Both the position numbers and the translations under genes were made by a program. Shown here piece by piece: positions 10,501 through 20,078 of a stretch of 64,000 bases of DNA. Position 1 is the stretch's first letter. Each line of letters starts with the position of its first letter. The stretch comes from Sergeia podlipaevii (lineage: Eukaryota; Euglenozoa; Kinetoplastea; Trypanosomatida; Trypanosomatidae), in the NCBI GenBank assembly GCA_030849805.1, contig JASANZ010002226.1, positions 1 to 64,000 of the forward strand. The letters run 5' to 3'. The notes beneath the pieces are model-generated. The model was not told the origin of the DNA and ran no database searches. It saw nothing but the letters and a program-made list of their open reading frames with translations.

Positions 10501-12102
10501 GAGGATAGCCCTCAGTGCGAGGTGTTATGTAGTGGAGCAGAGAAGGAACACCGAAAACAAGCAGAAGAAAGTGAAAGTGTGGCAGGAGTGGTCGTGACGC
10601 GAGTGCACGAGCGTGACTGTGGGGGTACACTTGTGCACTGCCGCATGGGAATCAGTCGCAGTGCCTCCGTTGTGTTGGCGTATCTCATACTTTATGGCAA
10701 CACGCTCGCCCCGATGCTGGGTACAGAAGAAGAAGAAGAAGAAGAAGTGGAGAAAGCAGCAGTGGCGGCATCGTACAGCAGCAGCGGTCTTGCTGGGAGT
10801 ACCAACGTGGACATGACCAGCTCTAGTACAATCGTTGTCAATGCAGCAGCGGCGGCGGCGGGAGCTGCAATGTCTCCTTCTTTTCATTCATGCTCACCTA
10901 ATGCAAACGTAAGCAGTGAGGATGAAAGCACCAGTGCCAGTCATAGCACCTCCGATGGAACCCCGCGTGTGCTCGCCACGGGACAGTGTGTAGATGTGCC
11001 GTACCTGTTTGATAACTTTAAGCAGCGAGACGAGCGAAGAGTCTCTACGGCGATTGCGAGATACTTGCATTTGTTTTTGGTATCGCAACATCAACTTCAA
11101 CAGAAGCAGAAACAACCAACACCGACGTCTGGAAAAACTGGACCACCCACTTTCTCTTCAGCCAAGCTGCCTTTCTCCGCGTGCATTCCATCAACTCCAC
11201 CGCCCTTCACCTCACCCACAATCGCAGCAGGAGGCTCTCTGAATTCGCCTCCACTACCGCAGCTAAGCAGTCCGGAGACTACCCCTAACGAAGTACATTG
11301 CAAGCGCACGCACGATCAGGTCTCTCTCGCCTGTCCGCCGTGTGCGCGGCTGCGCATCGCGCTCGCCCACCGCAAGCTTATCCATTCTCCGTTCTTTCGC
11401 GCACAACAGCAGCAACTGCAACTTCAAAGACAGGGGATCTCGGGAACCCCACCGCTGCCCTTCATCGTTCCTCCCCCGGATTTCTATGGCAACAGGAGCT
11501 TGAGCGCCAGCCCTTGCACAGCGGTGACGCTTCCACCACCAACAATTCCAGCTACTGGTGAAGGTTTTGCCACGTCGCAGACGACTCCACTGGGGGATGA
11601 CGTCCTCTACACTCCCATGGCGAATGTAGCTGCCTTCTCCCCGTTCACCGCGGGCAACGCTTCACAAATCTTTTCCCCGCGGCAACAGCAGCAGCAGCAG
11701 CGTTCTGGAAGGCCAGCTCTGGCGACTTTGCGGCCCCCCACTCCTTCGGTCATTGCCTTGAGCATCCCCATGCTTTCCTCCACCACAGCTGGAGCCACCG
11801 CCGCAGCCGCCACGGGTGCGTTTGGCGGGAACAGCAGCCACAGTTCTCAGCAGCAGCTTCAGTCTTCCTCGATTTTCTGGCAGCAACAACGACTGCAGAG
11901 CTTGTCGCAATCTCGAGAGTCCTTGTCGCAGCTACCCGCTGTGCGCTCGCCCACGACGCCATGTTTGAGCATGTCATACCGAGAGGCTCTAGAGCTGCTC
12001 AAGTCAAGAAAACCAGATGTGAACCCGAATATTGGATTTACCGTGGCGCTGAGGGAGCTTGCTGGTGGCGGTGACATCTACAGCCTTAGTACTTCCTTCT
12101 GA
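7531..12102 (+). CDS. Dual-specificity protein phosphatase with catalytic domain split by two huge insertions
   Basis: Predicted Tyr/Ser/Thr dual-specificity phosphatase of 1523 residues. The first catalytic piece (about 489-575) has the DSP start AVEVIPGLFLGAYSDA, the V-N-M-T strand and the candidate general acid D549 in LKDHSDE. The P-loop piece (about 1031-1060) contains HCRMGISRS: nucleophile C1037 and R1043 of the HC(X5)R signature, followed by the AYLILYG helix. The last piece (1481-1503) is the MSYREALELLKSRKPDVNPN helix that closes DSP domains. In ordinary DSPs these parts are separated by roughly 10 residues each; here low-complexity inserts of about 455 and 415 residues separate them. 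All signature residues are intact, so activity is plausible if the pieces fold together. The N-terminal 480 residues are Ser/Thr/Asn/His-rich and disordered. The first ATG is used; an open frame reaches back to a TTG at 7432. Confidence 0.85.
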   Translation: MSTTYLPTTTGKSTTPSSSPKSSLTPITIKETASSILDNAPTAGTDNVEASSSDNIGSGGGGNHNHHHHVDGGIPSPLNSSSTCTSSSSRGGHNNNNNKGTDSEHSCKSPALSLSPAPSPLLHTTPSPPPPSSGEVGRSRTEGAQRTVLSSRNPSFSFASTSNPAAAAATTPHNNAVSDGPTATSISKRSSTAVGSPVNSVVAGTLRARAAQRAQLRVDLSHCTNCVKSPGTARSTGSTTTSPASATRSGEGQTPVTNSLAGRRLPQTRNINNANGISAVAGSSMTSNASSRNTTVAAASRNGGSAAAAAAEGIAGKNKGGARRGLSIALPNAPIFTLATPHSSPQQQQHATHSQTARRSLNVHTSQQQFHARQTCEDASANSSLTRRHHHHYSNEMRSSGGQLRVGSAMAAAFSSSFSSSSSSSLNRQDARGMNSAVSTQPQSSLSPYNVSTISDSSSNASSSFIGNSREKVVLGREYGKKKRRHDGFSAVEVIPGLFLGAYSDAVDPEVLRQHNISLVVNMTSECPVTTEMRDNPHGIRYLQFPLKDHSDEVLSPFFPVITQVIHEQLHRRDIYLGARQRHIQLQRQQQQQQQFELRSDTDDVCDEEDKDDVLLDEEEEEEGMVDQSEEGNSHITFVNEITIECSQDVATGNGDAVTTKKIPRASTHNEEEEAVQVQLHMLAPRQRNHYQQHQHAHPHRLLDDSSNDTKSLLSGEGGASLSPTPASTRYLAGTRVSGARGGDEYHYRHTEPKARKIVTNGAIASQNACGGESESTPELIESSGVCTHDDTSDGTKKKGGIRAAKERITTTRASVATPTAAIARRRPTRAEASCDERQPPIPNISCGRSASVSSFSMLHDGSDGDGVVTFMARHDSIVNEAKCGSLPAAGLQQNGESEETLGDATEQNEEEEAAAAEEEEGEGDDGDDVAQSLQSLSPVTYFDITTTAVTAAAAIVEGLALPCTTMATSTSTLHACTSARGGDSVSCKSEDSPQCEVLCSGAEKEHRKQAEESESVAGVVVTRVHERDCGGTLVHCRMGISRSASVVLAYLILYGNTLAPMLGTEEEEEEEVEKAAVAASYSSSGLAGSTNVDMTSSSTIVVNAAAAAAGAAMSPSFHSCSPNANVSSEDESTSASHSTSDGTPRVLATGQCVDVPYLFDNFKQRDERRVSTAIARYLHLFLVSQHQLQQKQKQPTPTSGKTGPPTFSSAKLPFSACIPSTPPPFTSPTIAAGGSLNSPPLPQLSSPETTPNEVHCKRTHDQVSLACPPCARLRIALAHRKLIHSPFFRAQQQQLQLQRQGISGTPPLPFIVPPPDFYGNRSLSASPCTAVTLPPPTIPATGEGFATSQTTPLGDDVLYTPMANVAAFSPFTAGNASQIFSPRQQQQQQRSGRPALATLRPPTPSVIALSIPMLSSTTAGATAAAATGAFGGNSSHSSQQQLQSSSIFWQQQRLQSLSQSRESLSQLPAVRSPTTPCLSMSYREALELLKSRKPDVNPNIGFTVALRELAGGGDIYSLSTSF

Positions 12103-13848
12103 TGATAGAAAAGAAAGAGAAGGGGGGGAAAGTTCTTTCCGCAGACTGTGCGAGTGTGAATGACCAAAAAAAAAAAAAAGGCATCTTAGCTTTCAACTTT
12201 TTTTTTGTTTATGTATATGTTTTTCTCACTCTTATATGCACTTGCTGTGCTGTCAGTATTGTCGTTAACATGTGCTTGTGTTCGTGTGTGTGTATCGTTG
12301 TACTCAATCTGTTTGCTTTGCTTATGCTGATGTACTTTCCCCTTCCCCCCCGTTTTGTTGTTGACATCAATTGTATAGTATGTGACTTTTCTTTTGTGAT
12401 ATGAGCGTGTGCGTGGAGAAGCACATGTCACGTGTTCTTTACTTTTCTATGCATTGTCAACTGCACTGTTTAGTTGGACTTCATATATATATATATATTT
12501 ATATATTTATATATATTGACAGAGAGAAAGAGAAGTGGAAAGCGGGATCCGTTATTTTTTTTTTGATTTTTCATATATATATATATATATATATATTTTT
12601 AGTGTGTAGTGTATTTTGTATTCGGGTGCTTTTTTTCGTTTTGTTTTGTTTTGTTTTGTTGTTGTTGCTTTGCAGCTAGCGCGTTCAATACGTGCGTTTT
12701 TTTTATATTTATTTATCATCATTCATGTTGTTGTAATTGCTATATTTTACCTCTTCCTCTCTCTCTCTTCTTTGCTTATAATAACGATCGCTTGCTGATG
12801 TTTTAACTTACTTTCATTTGATTTTGCCTTATTATTATTATTATTATTATTATTGTCGTTGCGGAAGTGTGTCTGTATGGAGTACGTGTGCGCGCGTGTG
12901 CCTACGCGTACATTTTCTTCACTATTTTTTTTTTCTTTCTGCGAAAAGCGATCTTCTCTTTTACAACAAAAACGAAGTATACATGTAGATGGCGAGGAAC
13001 ATCAACACGCGATGAGCTACTCCAGTGAAAGGAGTGGGGGGGGCGAGCAGACAGTATTTTATTGCTTATGCTTTCATTTTCTCCAGCATTGTTAGCTATA
13101 TCCTGCCACAGATTGCCAATTATTTATTTTATTATTATTATTTTTTTTATCCTTCTTTTTTTTTTCTCTCTTTTGCCATCATACACATATGCGCACACAA
13201 CATTATGCACATTTGGATTAGTTCTTTAGTTGTTGTTGTTTTTTTTGCTATTTGTCATCGTTACCCCTACACGATAAAAAGATAGTGTGTGTGTGTGTGT
13301 GTCGTCTATCTGTTTAGGGTATTATAGAAAAAGGAAGAGCACCATTTTTTAAAAAGAAACCTTTTTCTTGTTAAGATAAGAGGAGCGTAAAAGTGTTACG
13401 TAAGGTTCAACCATCGCTGCTGTTTCTTCGTCTTTTTCTATCTCATAGCGCTCATTGGTAACCAAATTTTATTATTATCATTATTATCTTGTGTGTCTCC
13501 CGTGTAGTCTCCTGTCGCCGCCTCTACTTTTTACATTTATCAGCATCGGTGTACCATTTTTTTTTGTCACTATTGTTATAGCTATTAGTATATCAGAAAA
13601 GAAGAGAGGATAAAGGGTAACTCATCACGCAAAATAGCATACATTTATACACATATTTATTTATTTTATTTATTTTATTTTCTTCTTCATTGCTTATCGA
13701 GTTCACAAACGCTGACTCGATCAACAAAACAGAAAAGGAAAAGGATATAGAAGGGCAGACTAATAAAAAAAAGCACACACACACACACACACACACAAGA
13801 GCTTCTCCTTAAATAAATAAATAAAAAAGAGGCGTGTCTGGAGGAAAC
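12103..13848 (+). other. Intergenic region, no gene seen
   Basis: AT-rich with (TA)n blocks near 12484-12519 and 12574-12597, (ATT)n near 12830-12853, several T runs and (CA)n just before the next gene (about 13774-13796). Open frames here are repeat-derived and lack coding character. Confidence 0.6.
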
Positions 13849-16740
13849 ATGTCATCCGACATTAATGTGAGGACCATATCCTGGCTTGAGGGAATGCTCG
13901 ATACCACTGTCACCGCCTACGAAGATCACCGCAACGCTCTCCAGTGTGTGCGCGATGAGATCGTCCAGCAGTGCGGCGCTGAAGGTGGCAAGTGCTTCCA
14001 CCTGAACTCTCAAAGGACTGCGGAGATCCTCCAGGGCATCGATGATGTACTATCTCAGTCTGAACTGCAGCTCTGCGGCATGGAAGACTGGGAAAACATC
14101 AACGGTGGTGGCGCTGCTGTTGCTGCTGCCCGTCGTCAGAGGCTTGAAGATGCTCCGCCGTTGTCACAGGAGGTAGATCTCCGGCAAAGGCAGCAGCAGC
14201 AGCAGCAGCAGCAGCAGCGGCAGCGTGAGCAGACTTCTGTGAATACTAGGAGCGGGACGAATCGTGAGCAAGGACCATCGGCAGCAACAGGAGCTCAAGA
14301 GCCAGCGATGCAGCGCAGCAACAACAGCGGCGCAAACAACGTGGAGGAAAATTGGAAGAGGACGATGACGAATGGCGACGCGACGGCCCCTGACGGATCT
14401 CTGAAGAGCCCCAGCATGGAGCCCCGCGGCACTCACAGTGCCAATGGCATGAAGAACGATGAGCAAGAAGGAGAGAGGCAGCAGCGGCAGCGGCAGCGGC
14501 AGCAGCAGCCAGCAGCTCGAGACCAGGAGGATCGTCAGAGCGCCCACCCACACACGGAGAGCCTCAACTCGTCTAGGCCTTTTCCCACTACGCCTGCTTT
14601 GCAACAGACAGCAACACCACCGCCACCTCCCCCTCCACAGGGGCAGCAGTTCGATCCACGAGCAACCTCCACGACAGGAGGAGCATCGTCGTCCTCGCGC
14701 TACCAACCCGTGCACACGACACAGTCTGACCCTCAATCGACACCCCCGCCCCCATCTTTGCATCACGAAGGACCCGGTGATACAGTAAAGGTCAAGGAGC
14801 CCGGCAACAACGCTGCTGTTGGCAGTAGCAGCAGCAGCAGCAGCAGCAGCAGCGATATCAGAAACAACCGCAATGACCGCAGTCGTGTCGAGTGCGTTCG
14901 TGGTGGTGACTATGAGCAGTACCCTCCTAATGAAGGCGACACGCCATATGAACCAGTGCCGTCTGAGGCAAGCTCACTTCCTCGCCGTCGCATCACCCGC
15001 AGCAACAACAACAGCAACAGCGCAGAGGCAGCCACCTCCTGCGGCAATCGCCCTGGCAGTCAGCGCAGGAGTCGTGTCTGCGGTAAGGCGGACGTGGACA
15101 ATGACGAGGACGGCGGCGACAGCTCTGTTCATACGACAGACAAACGTCTGCCTCGCAGCTCCCGCAGCTCGCGCTACAGCGGCAGCAATCACGGCGGTGG
15201 CGAAATGCCGAAGGACTCCTTGCAAAGGAAGCCGGTAGCAGTCCAGAAGCAGCAGCAGCAGCAGCAGAATGATCGTGATGGCATCCGAGAAGATCAGGCA
15301 GCAGGTAGCAAGACGACGACACCGCCTTCCTCCTCCGTACCCCGGAGCACACTCAAGAGTATTACAAAACGCGAGTCTGTCCCGCTTCAGCCGTGGCCGC
15401 TGCCGGAGAACAAGGACCCGCGTCTGACGGGCTCGCGCGTGAGTGAGTCTCGCATAAGCAACAACAAGAGCAAGGATGCCGCCGCCAACCCCATCACCAC
15501 TAACTCTACTAACACCAGCTACAACACCATGAATGAGACGCCGCAACGACCGCCCGCGCAGAACGCAACTCCGCCGCCAACTTCTCAAGCAAGACCTCAC
15601 AATAATATACGCAATAGTGATGGCATCAACAGAGGGGATATCAACAACAACAACAAAAGCGGTAGCAGCAGGACAAGAAGCAGTGAGAGGGCCTCAGCAG
15701 CACCGGTGCGTAAGGCATACAGTCCTTCGCCCTATCATCCTTACAACGCCGCCGTCGCTACGGCCGCATCTGCGCTTGCCTCCGTGCCTCGGCAGCATAG
15801 CGCTGACAAAAGTGTGGACGTTAAATCACCGCCATCACCAGCAGCAGCAGCAGGAGCACATCCAAGTGGCTCTCGCGCCTCGTCCACGTCGGTTCCATCG
15901 ACTCCTCCACCACCGCCCAGTGTCTTGCAACAGCAGCATCAGAACTGTGAGAGAGGGGATGGTATGGTAGTAACACCGAGTGTGAGCATGCTCCCGCAGC
16001 ACCGCCAGACCTCCGCGGAGGCGCTGGCTGATGGCGCCTCAGCAGAAGGAGGCTCCGAGAATCACTCGACACCCGTGCAGGAAGCGCAACTAGCGATCCC
16101 TAAAGGCCCTGGTGCGGTTCGTCCTCTCCGCACCGCCATCCCGAAGAGAACCACCACTTCGATCAACGACAGCAAGCAGATTGAAATCGCGATGTATGGC
16201 GCGCCGCTGCTGAGACAGCCTGGTGCACCACCGAAGGGTGGTGTGCTCGAGGATGCGCCGGAGGTGGATGAGTTCTTGAAGATGGAGCAAGACCGACTGG
16301 AGGAGAAGCGCGAGCGCGAAGAGGAAGAGTGCCGACGTAACATTGAAGAGGCAGAGCGCGTGGCTGCCCGCAGGAAGGGCCGTAGCGCGTCCATTCTGGC
16401 GATGGATAGCCCTGGGACGCTGGTGATGATCAAGGATCGGGAGACGGGAGGGGTCATCATGGCCAAGGCAGAGCGTCCGAAGCCCACCGCCGCGGAGCTG
16501 CAACTGAGACAGGAGCGGGACATCTTACACACACAGCTGGAGCGCATGCAGCTGGAGTACGCAAACGTCATTGCTCGCCGGAGAGATACGGGTGGTGAGC
16601 CGCGGTATGCACAGTTGCACCACAGAATTACGCGAGTGCAGAAGGACCTGCAACGGCTCAACGTGGAAACTGCTCAGGTGATGAAGCTTGAGAAGGAGAG
16701 TGGGCAATATCGTGAGCCAGCTCCTAAACGTCTCATGTGA
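13849..16740 (+). CDS. Conserved-looking protein: short N-terminal globular part, disordered middle, C-terminal coiled coil
   Basis: Predicted 963-residue protein of unknown function. Residues 1-80 look globular and helical (WLEGMLDTTV, RDEIVQQCG, ILQGIDDVL). About residues 90-760 are low complexity, with Gln, Ser, Pro, Asn and Arg runs. The C-terminal ~200 residues look conserved: a MYGAPLLRQPG segment, a charged helix rich in E/R/K (DRLEEKREREEEE), a short region SILAMDSPGTLVMIKDRETGG, and a heptad-like helix to the end. This suggests a scaffold or cytoskeletal protein, but that is inference only. A pure (CAG)9 at 14191-14217 encodes poly-Gln and a pure (AGC)9 at 14827-14853 encodes poly-Ser, the same trinucleotide read in two frames. 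The start is the first ATG; an open GTG at 13834 lies just upstream. Confidence 0.72.
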   Translation: MSSDINVRTISWLEGMLDTTVTAYEDHRNALQCVRDEIVQQCGAEGGKCFHLNSQRTAEILQGIDDVLSQSELQLCGMEDWENINGGGAAVAAARRQRLEDAPPLSQEVDLRQRQQQQQQQQQRQREQTSVNTRSGTNREQGPSAATGAQEPAMQRSNNSGANNVEENWKRTMTNGDATAPDGSLKSPSMEPRGTHSANGMKNDEQEGERQQRQRQRQQQPAARDQEDRQSAHPHTESLNSSRPFPTTPALQQTATPPPPPPPQGQQFDPRATSTTGGASSSSRYQPVHTTQSDPQSTPPPPSLHHEGPGDTVKVKEPGNNAAVGSSSSSSSSSSDIRNNRNDRSRVECVRGGDYEQYPPNEGDTPYEPVPSEASSLPRRRITRSNNNSNSAEAATSCGNRPGSQRRSRVCGKADVDNDEDGGDSSVHTTDKRLPRSSRSSRYSGSNHGGGEMPKDSLQRKPVAVQKQQQQQQNDRDGIREDQAAGSKTTTPPSSSVPRSTLKSITKRESVPLQPWPLPENKDPRLTGSRVSESRISNNKSKDAAANPITTNSTNTSYNTMNETPQRPPAQNATPPPTSQARPHNNIRNSDGINRGDINNNNKSGSSRTRSSERASAAPVRKAYSPSPYHPYNAAVATAASALASVPRQHSADKSVDVKSPPSPAAAAGAHPSGSRASSTSVPSTPPPPPSVLQQQHQNCERGDGMVVTPSVSMLPQHRQTSAEALADGASAEGGSENHSTPVQEAQLAIPKGPGAVRPLRTAIPKRTTTSINDSKQIEIAMYGAPLLRQPGAPPKGGVLEDAPEVDEFLKMEQDRLEEKREREEEECRRNIEEAERVAARRKGRSASILAMDSPGTLVMIKDRETGGVIMAKAERPKPTAAELQLRQERDILHTQLERMQLEYANVIARRRDTGGEPRYAQLHHRITRVQKDLQRLNVETAQVMKLEKESGQYREPAPKRLM

Positions 16741-18178
16741 AAGGGATTCTGTCATATTTTCAAAAGGGTGTCGAGGATTGTTGAACAGAAGAAGAAAGGG
16801 GCTATATAGCTATTATTATTATCATTACCATTTTGAAAGTCGTGCTCAATAATATAGAATTGCATCTTTTTTTTCTCTCCTCTGCTATATATATATATAT
16901 ATCCTATCGTACTTTATGGTTTGAAACAAGTCTGTGTTTTTTTTTCTTTTCTGTATACATACACATGCACAGCTGTTCGTACTACTCGCTTCACTTGTAT
17001 ATCATATTTTTTTCTCTCTATTATACTACGTTCTACTTTCCTGTACATTCTTTTTTTTTTTTTTTTGAGAGAGAATCAACTGTAATTTTCTTTATTTTTT
17101 TGATTTATTATTGTTACTCTGCTTTATCTGCTTCTTTCCCCTCCCTTTCCCTCTCACTCCCTTTCTTTTTTGTACTTGGGCGTATCACAGGTCTATATAT
17201 GAAAGAGGAGAGAGAACAAACAAACAAGGGAGAAAAGAAAGAAGACAACAGAAAGGATTCAACGGAAAAGTGATTATTATTTTTATTATTATCATCATTG
17301 TTATTAGTCATTGCTGAAGTAGTGTTGGTGAGGTGGTGAGTTGATGTGGCAGCTAGATATATCTCATTTTCATTTTTTAGTTGCTTTACAATCTTTTTTG
17401 AAAAAAAAAAAAGGTGTGCGTGTGTATTTCCGTTTTGAGTGTTTATATATGGTTGTGATGAAAAAGGCTTGTTATTGTCAAGTATATAGGAGTACACAGC
17501 AGTATGCATATGCAGGTTTTTCTCTTTACTTTATCATTATATGAATAAAGAGAAAGAACAGGCACGCTTCTATTATGCGAGGATACGTGCCTGGGTCAGT
17601 GTACGTGTTTTTTTTTTTGTGTGTGTGTATTTATGTTTGCATTTATATATAATTTTCTTAAAATAGAAATTTGCTTTCCTTTGTTCACTTTATCGGTATG
17701 TGGGATCGTCGTTGCCCTCCTTTTCTTCTTTTCTCTTCAGTTTTGCATTTGCAACTCCTCCGTTGGCCCATTCATCTTTCTTTATATATACATAACTTTA
17801 CTTGTTTCTTCTTTACATATTCAAAATATAAAAAAAAAAAAAAGTAGAAACACAACAGCGGCAGTTTGTCTTGTGCTGCTTTGCAAAGAACATATACGTT
17901 GATATATATTTATATATATATATTAACTATAACTGCCTTCGGAAAGCAAACAAGGAGAAATAGGTGAAAAGAAAGAAATAAAGTAACACGTAGCACAAAT
18001 ACGTAGAGTCGAGCCTATTCAAGCACTCCTTTCTCATACATTGGCACGCTTTATATAAAGATCAACATATTCATTTTTGTATTGTTTATATTGTTGTTGT
18101 TATTGAATTTTTTTTTAGTTTCACGTTTATTTATTGATTCTATTTTAGTTTTATTAGCGTCTGGCAAAAAAATAATTA
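16741..18178 (+). other. Intergenic region, no gene seen
   Basis: T-rich with (TA)n near 16887-16902, long T runs near 17051-17065 and several short repeat-driven frames. It presumably holds the 3' UTR of the upstream gene and the leader of the VTA1 gene. No RNA gene was recognised. Confidence 0.6.
18104..18118 (+). promoter_or_regulatory. Candidate spliced-leader acceptor for VTA1
   Basis: A T9 tract is followed directly by AG at 18117-18118, giving a 60-nt leader before the ATG at 18179. A second T-rich tract ends in AG at 18147-18148. Trans-splicing at the first AG after a polypyrimidine tract is the usual rule in trypanosomatids. This is inference from sequence alone. Confidence 0.4.
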
Positions 18179-19216
18179 ATGTCCATCACCGGAGCCGACC
18201 TTATCGCCCAGGTGCCCCCGCAGTGGGCCTCCACCATGCGGCCGTTTCTGCAGCGCGCCGTCGAGTTTGACTTGCGAGAGCCACTTGTCGCCTACTTCTT
18301 ACGAACTCACGCCGCTTTCATCGGCATGAAGCTCCGCACCAAGGAGGACAAAGCCGGTACGAAGTTTCTCATGGACCTTCTGACCTTTTTAGAGGCTTCG
18401 AAGAAACAACTCGGGGCTGAGCTCGATGATGTGGACGGTCGCACGGTGCTCACCAAGGCGGCGCTGATGCTCTTCGCCAAAGCAGATGATGATGAGCGGT
18501 CTGGAAAGTCAAGCATGGTGATAGTGCGCTTATTTTTTACATCAGCGGTTTTGTTTGAAGCAACGGTGCAGTTCACAGACCGCGGTACGATGGACTCCAT
18601 TGCTACGGAGAAGTCAAAGTACGCCAAATATATCGCGCTACGTATGAAGAAGGCACTGGATGCGGGAGTACCGTACGTGAGCCCCAACTCCACTACTACT
18701 ACGCCGCAGCATCCAATGGGAGGAGGGTCAGGCGATGGTGAAGAAGGCAACAATGGAGAAGAACACGAAGGCATGAACGCCTTCACCTCGCCACCACCGG
18801 GTGGTGCAGCAGCCTTACCGCAGCGGCAACAGCAACCTCCCTCTGTCATTTCTCAAGCCCCCCAGTATCAACCCCAGGAGCCCTTATCTTATCAATATCC
18901 CTCTCCTTCTAACGATAACTTGTTCTCTACGTCGCCACCGCCTGCATACGCGCCGCCGACGCATCTGCAACCCCAGCGGCTTGCTCAGCCCACTCCTTCG
19001 GGGTTTAACAACAACAGCAACAGTGGCGGCGGCTGTGCAGCTACGACGGAATACGCATCACCCAATATTGTGGTGACAGGGTACAAGCCGTCCACAGAGA
19101 CGATGATTGACGCTCAGAAGCGCGCTCGCCAGGCAGTGAGTGCACTGCAGTTTTACGATTACAAAACCGCTAAGGCGGAGCTGGTGGCGGCGCTGCGAAT
19201 GCTGGATGGTCACTGA
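18179..19216 (+). CDS. VTA1/LIP5, activator of the ESCRT ATPase VPS4
   Basis: Predicted 345-residue VTA1/LIP5 homologue. The N-terminal domain (about 1-160) has the family features: PFLQRAVEFDLREPLVAYF, then helices with GMKL and a LMDLLTFLEASKKQL segment; in known proteins this tandem MIT-like part binds ESCRT-III/CHMP tails. A Pro/Gln/Ser/Asn-rich linker (about 165-300) follows. The C-terminal VSL domain (about 304-345) has the two-helix pattern DAQKRARQAVSAL..YDYKTAKAEL..AL, which in yeast and human forms the dimer and contacts VPS4. VTA1 stimulates VPS4 assembly and ATP hydrolysis for disassembly of ESCRT-III at endosomes and during abscission (family knowledge). Length matches the family (about 300-330 residues). 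A second gene encoding only the VSL part lies 862 bp downstream. Confidence 0.85.
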   Translation: MSITGADLIAQVPPQWASTMRPFLQRAVEFDLREPLVAYFLRTHAAFIGMKLRTKEDKAGTKFLMDLLTFLEASKKQLGAELDDVDGRTVLTKAALMLFAKADDDERSGKSSMVIVRLFFTSAVLFEATVQFTDRGTMDSIATEKSKYAKYIALRMKKALDAGVPYVSPNSTTTTPQHPMGGGSGDGEEGNNGEEHEGMNAFTSPPPGGAAALPQRQQQPPSVISQAPQYQPQEPLSYQYPSPSNDNLFSTSPPPAYAPPTHLQPQRLAQPTPSGFNNNSNSGGGCAATTEYASPNIVVTGYKPSTETMIDAQKRARQAVSALQFYDYKTAKAELVAALRMLDGH

Positions 19217-20078
19217 TGAAGAGAGACGTAGAAGGAAAATGAGAGGAGGAATTAAAAAGCAAACAGATATAGAAGGAAAGGTAAAACAACCGGCATATCA
19301 GTGTGTTGATGATGATGATGATGCGTTGCTATTTTTTGGTGTGTGTATTGTGTATATGTTTGAGGTATTTGCGTTTCTTATTTTATTATTATGCGGGTGT
19401 TTAAGCCTGTGTATTGTTGCTGTTAATTTTTTTATCTATATATATATATATATATATTTTCTTCCTTGATCTGTATTTTTCAAAGTGGTGTTGTTGTTGC
19501 TTTTTTTTTTTTACTTGCGGGGTTATTATTTATTTATTTTTATGAAAGTGTGATGCTGAATGTGCTGATTCACGTTCGACAAATACATTCAGCAAAAGTG
19601 ATAGCAACTTTTTTTTTCTTTCCTTTTCTCTTTTTTTTTTGTTTGCAAAGATATATATATTTTTAAAGCATATGAGCGAAACAGTTGATAGAGTGGTGAT
19701 ATACGTATTATAATTAACTGTGTGTGCATGCATTTAATGAAGAAGACATATGTTTCCTTTTGATTCCGTGCCCACGCGACTTAAGTCACCATTTTTTCTC
19801 ATCCACTTTTTGTTTGTTTGTCTTTTTTTTTACTTTCTTCTATATATATAAACTGTTTGTGTGTCACATGGCACGCCGACAATAGTACGTTCATACAGCT
19901 ACATACATACACATATATTTACAAAGAGAGTCAATACAGAAAGAGAGGAGGAGAGAAGGCCCAGTTGTTCTTTTCATCATCATATCGCTATTGTCAAGTA
20001 TCACTACTGAGGCTCTTTAACAGTTTGCCACTCGCCCACATATATATATATATATACATCATTTAAAAAAAAAAAAAT
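19217..20078 (+). other. Intergenic region between VTA1 and its mini-paralogue
   Basis: T-rich with (GAT)n just after the VTA1 stop (about 19307-19322), (TA)n near 19438-19457 and 20038-20056, and T runs. A run of 13 A (20065-20077) sits one base before the mini-gene ATG. I found no residual similarity to the N-terminal part of VTA1 by eye, so the gap does not look like a decayed full-length copy. Confidence 0.55.
19964..19998 (+). promoter_or_regulatory. Candidate spliced-leader acceptor for the VSL mini-gene
   Basis: A pyrimidine-rich stretch ends at the first AG (19997-19998), 80 nt before the ATG at 20079. This supports independent mRNA formation for the mini-gene rather than read-through from VTA1. 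It is inferred from sequence only. Confidence 0.4.

Noticed and set aside
11307..11400. Cys pairs (HCK, CPPC) in the second insert of the phosphatase, possible zinc site
   Set aside because: Too few and poorly spaced ligands; no known finger pattern.
14974..16661. Several - strand open frames of 120-210 codons
   Set aside because: They are antisense shadows of the gene at 13849-16740, made of Leu/Arg/Cys runs from complemented CAG repeats.
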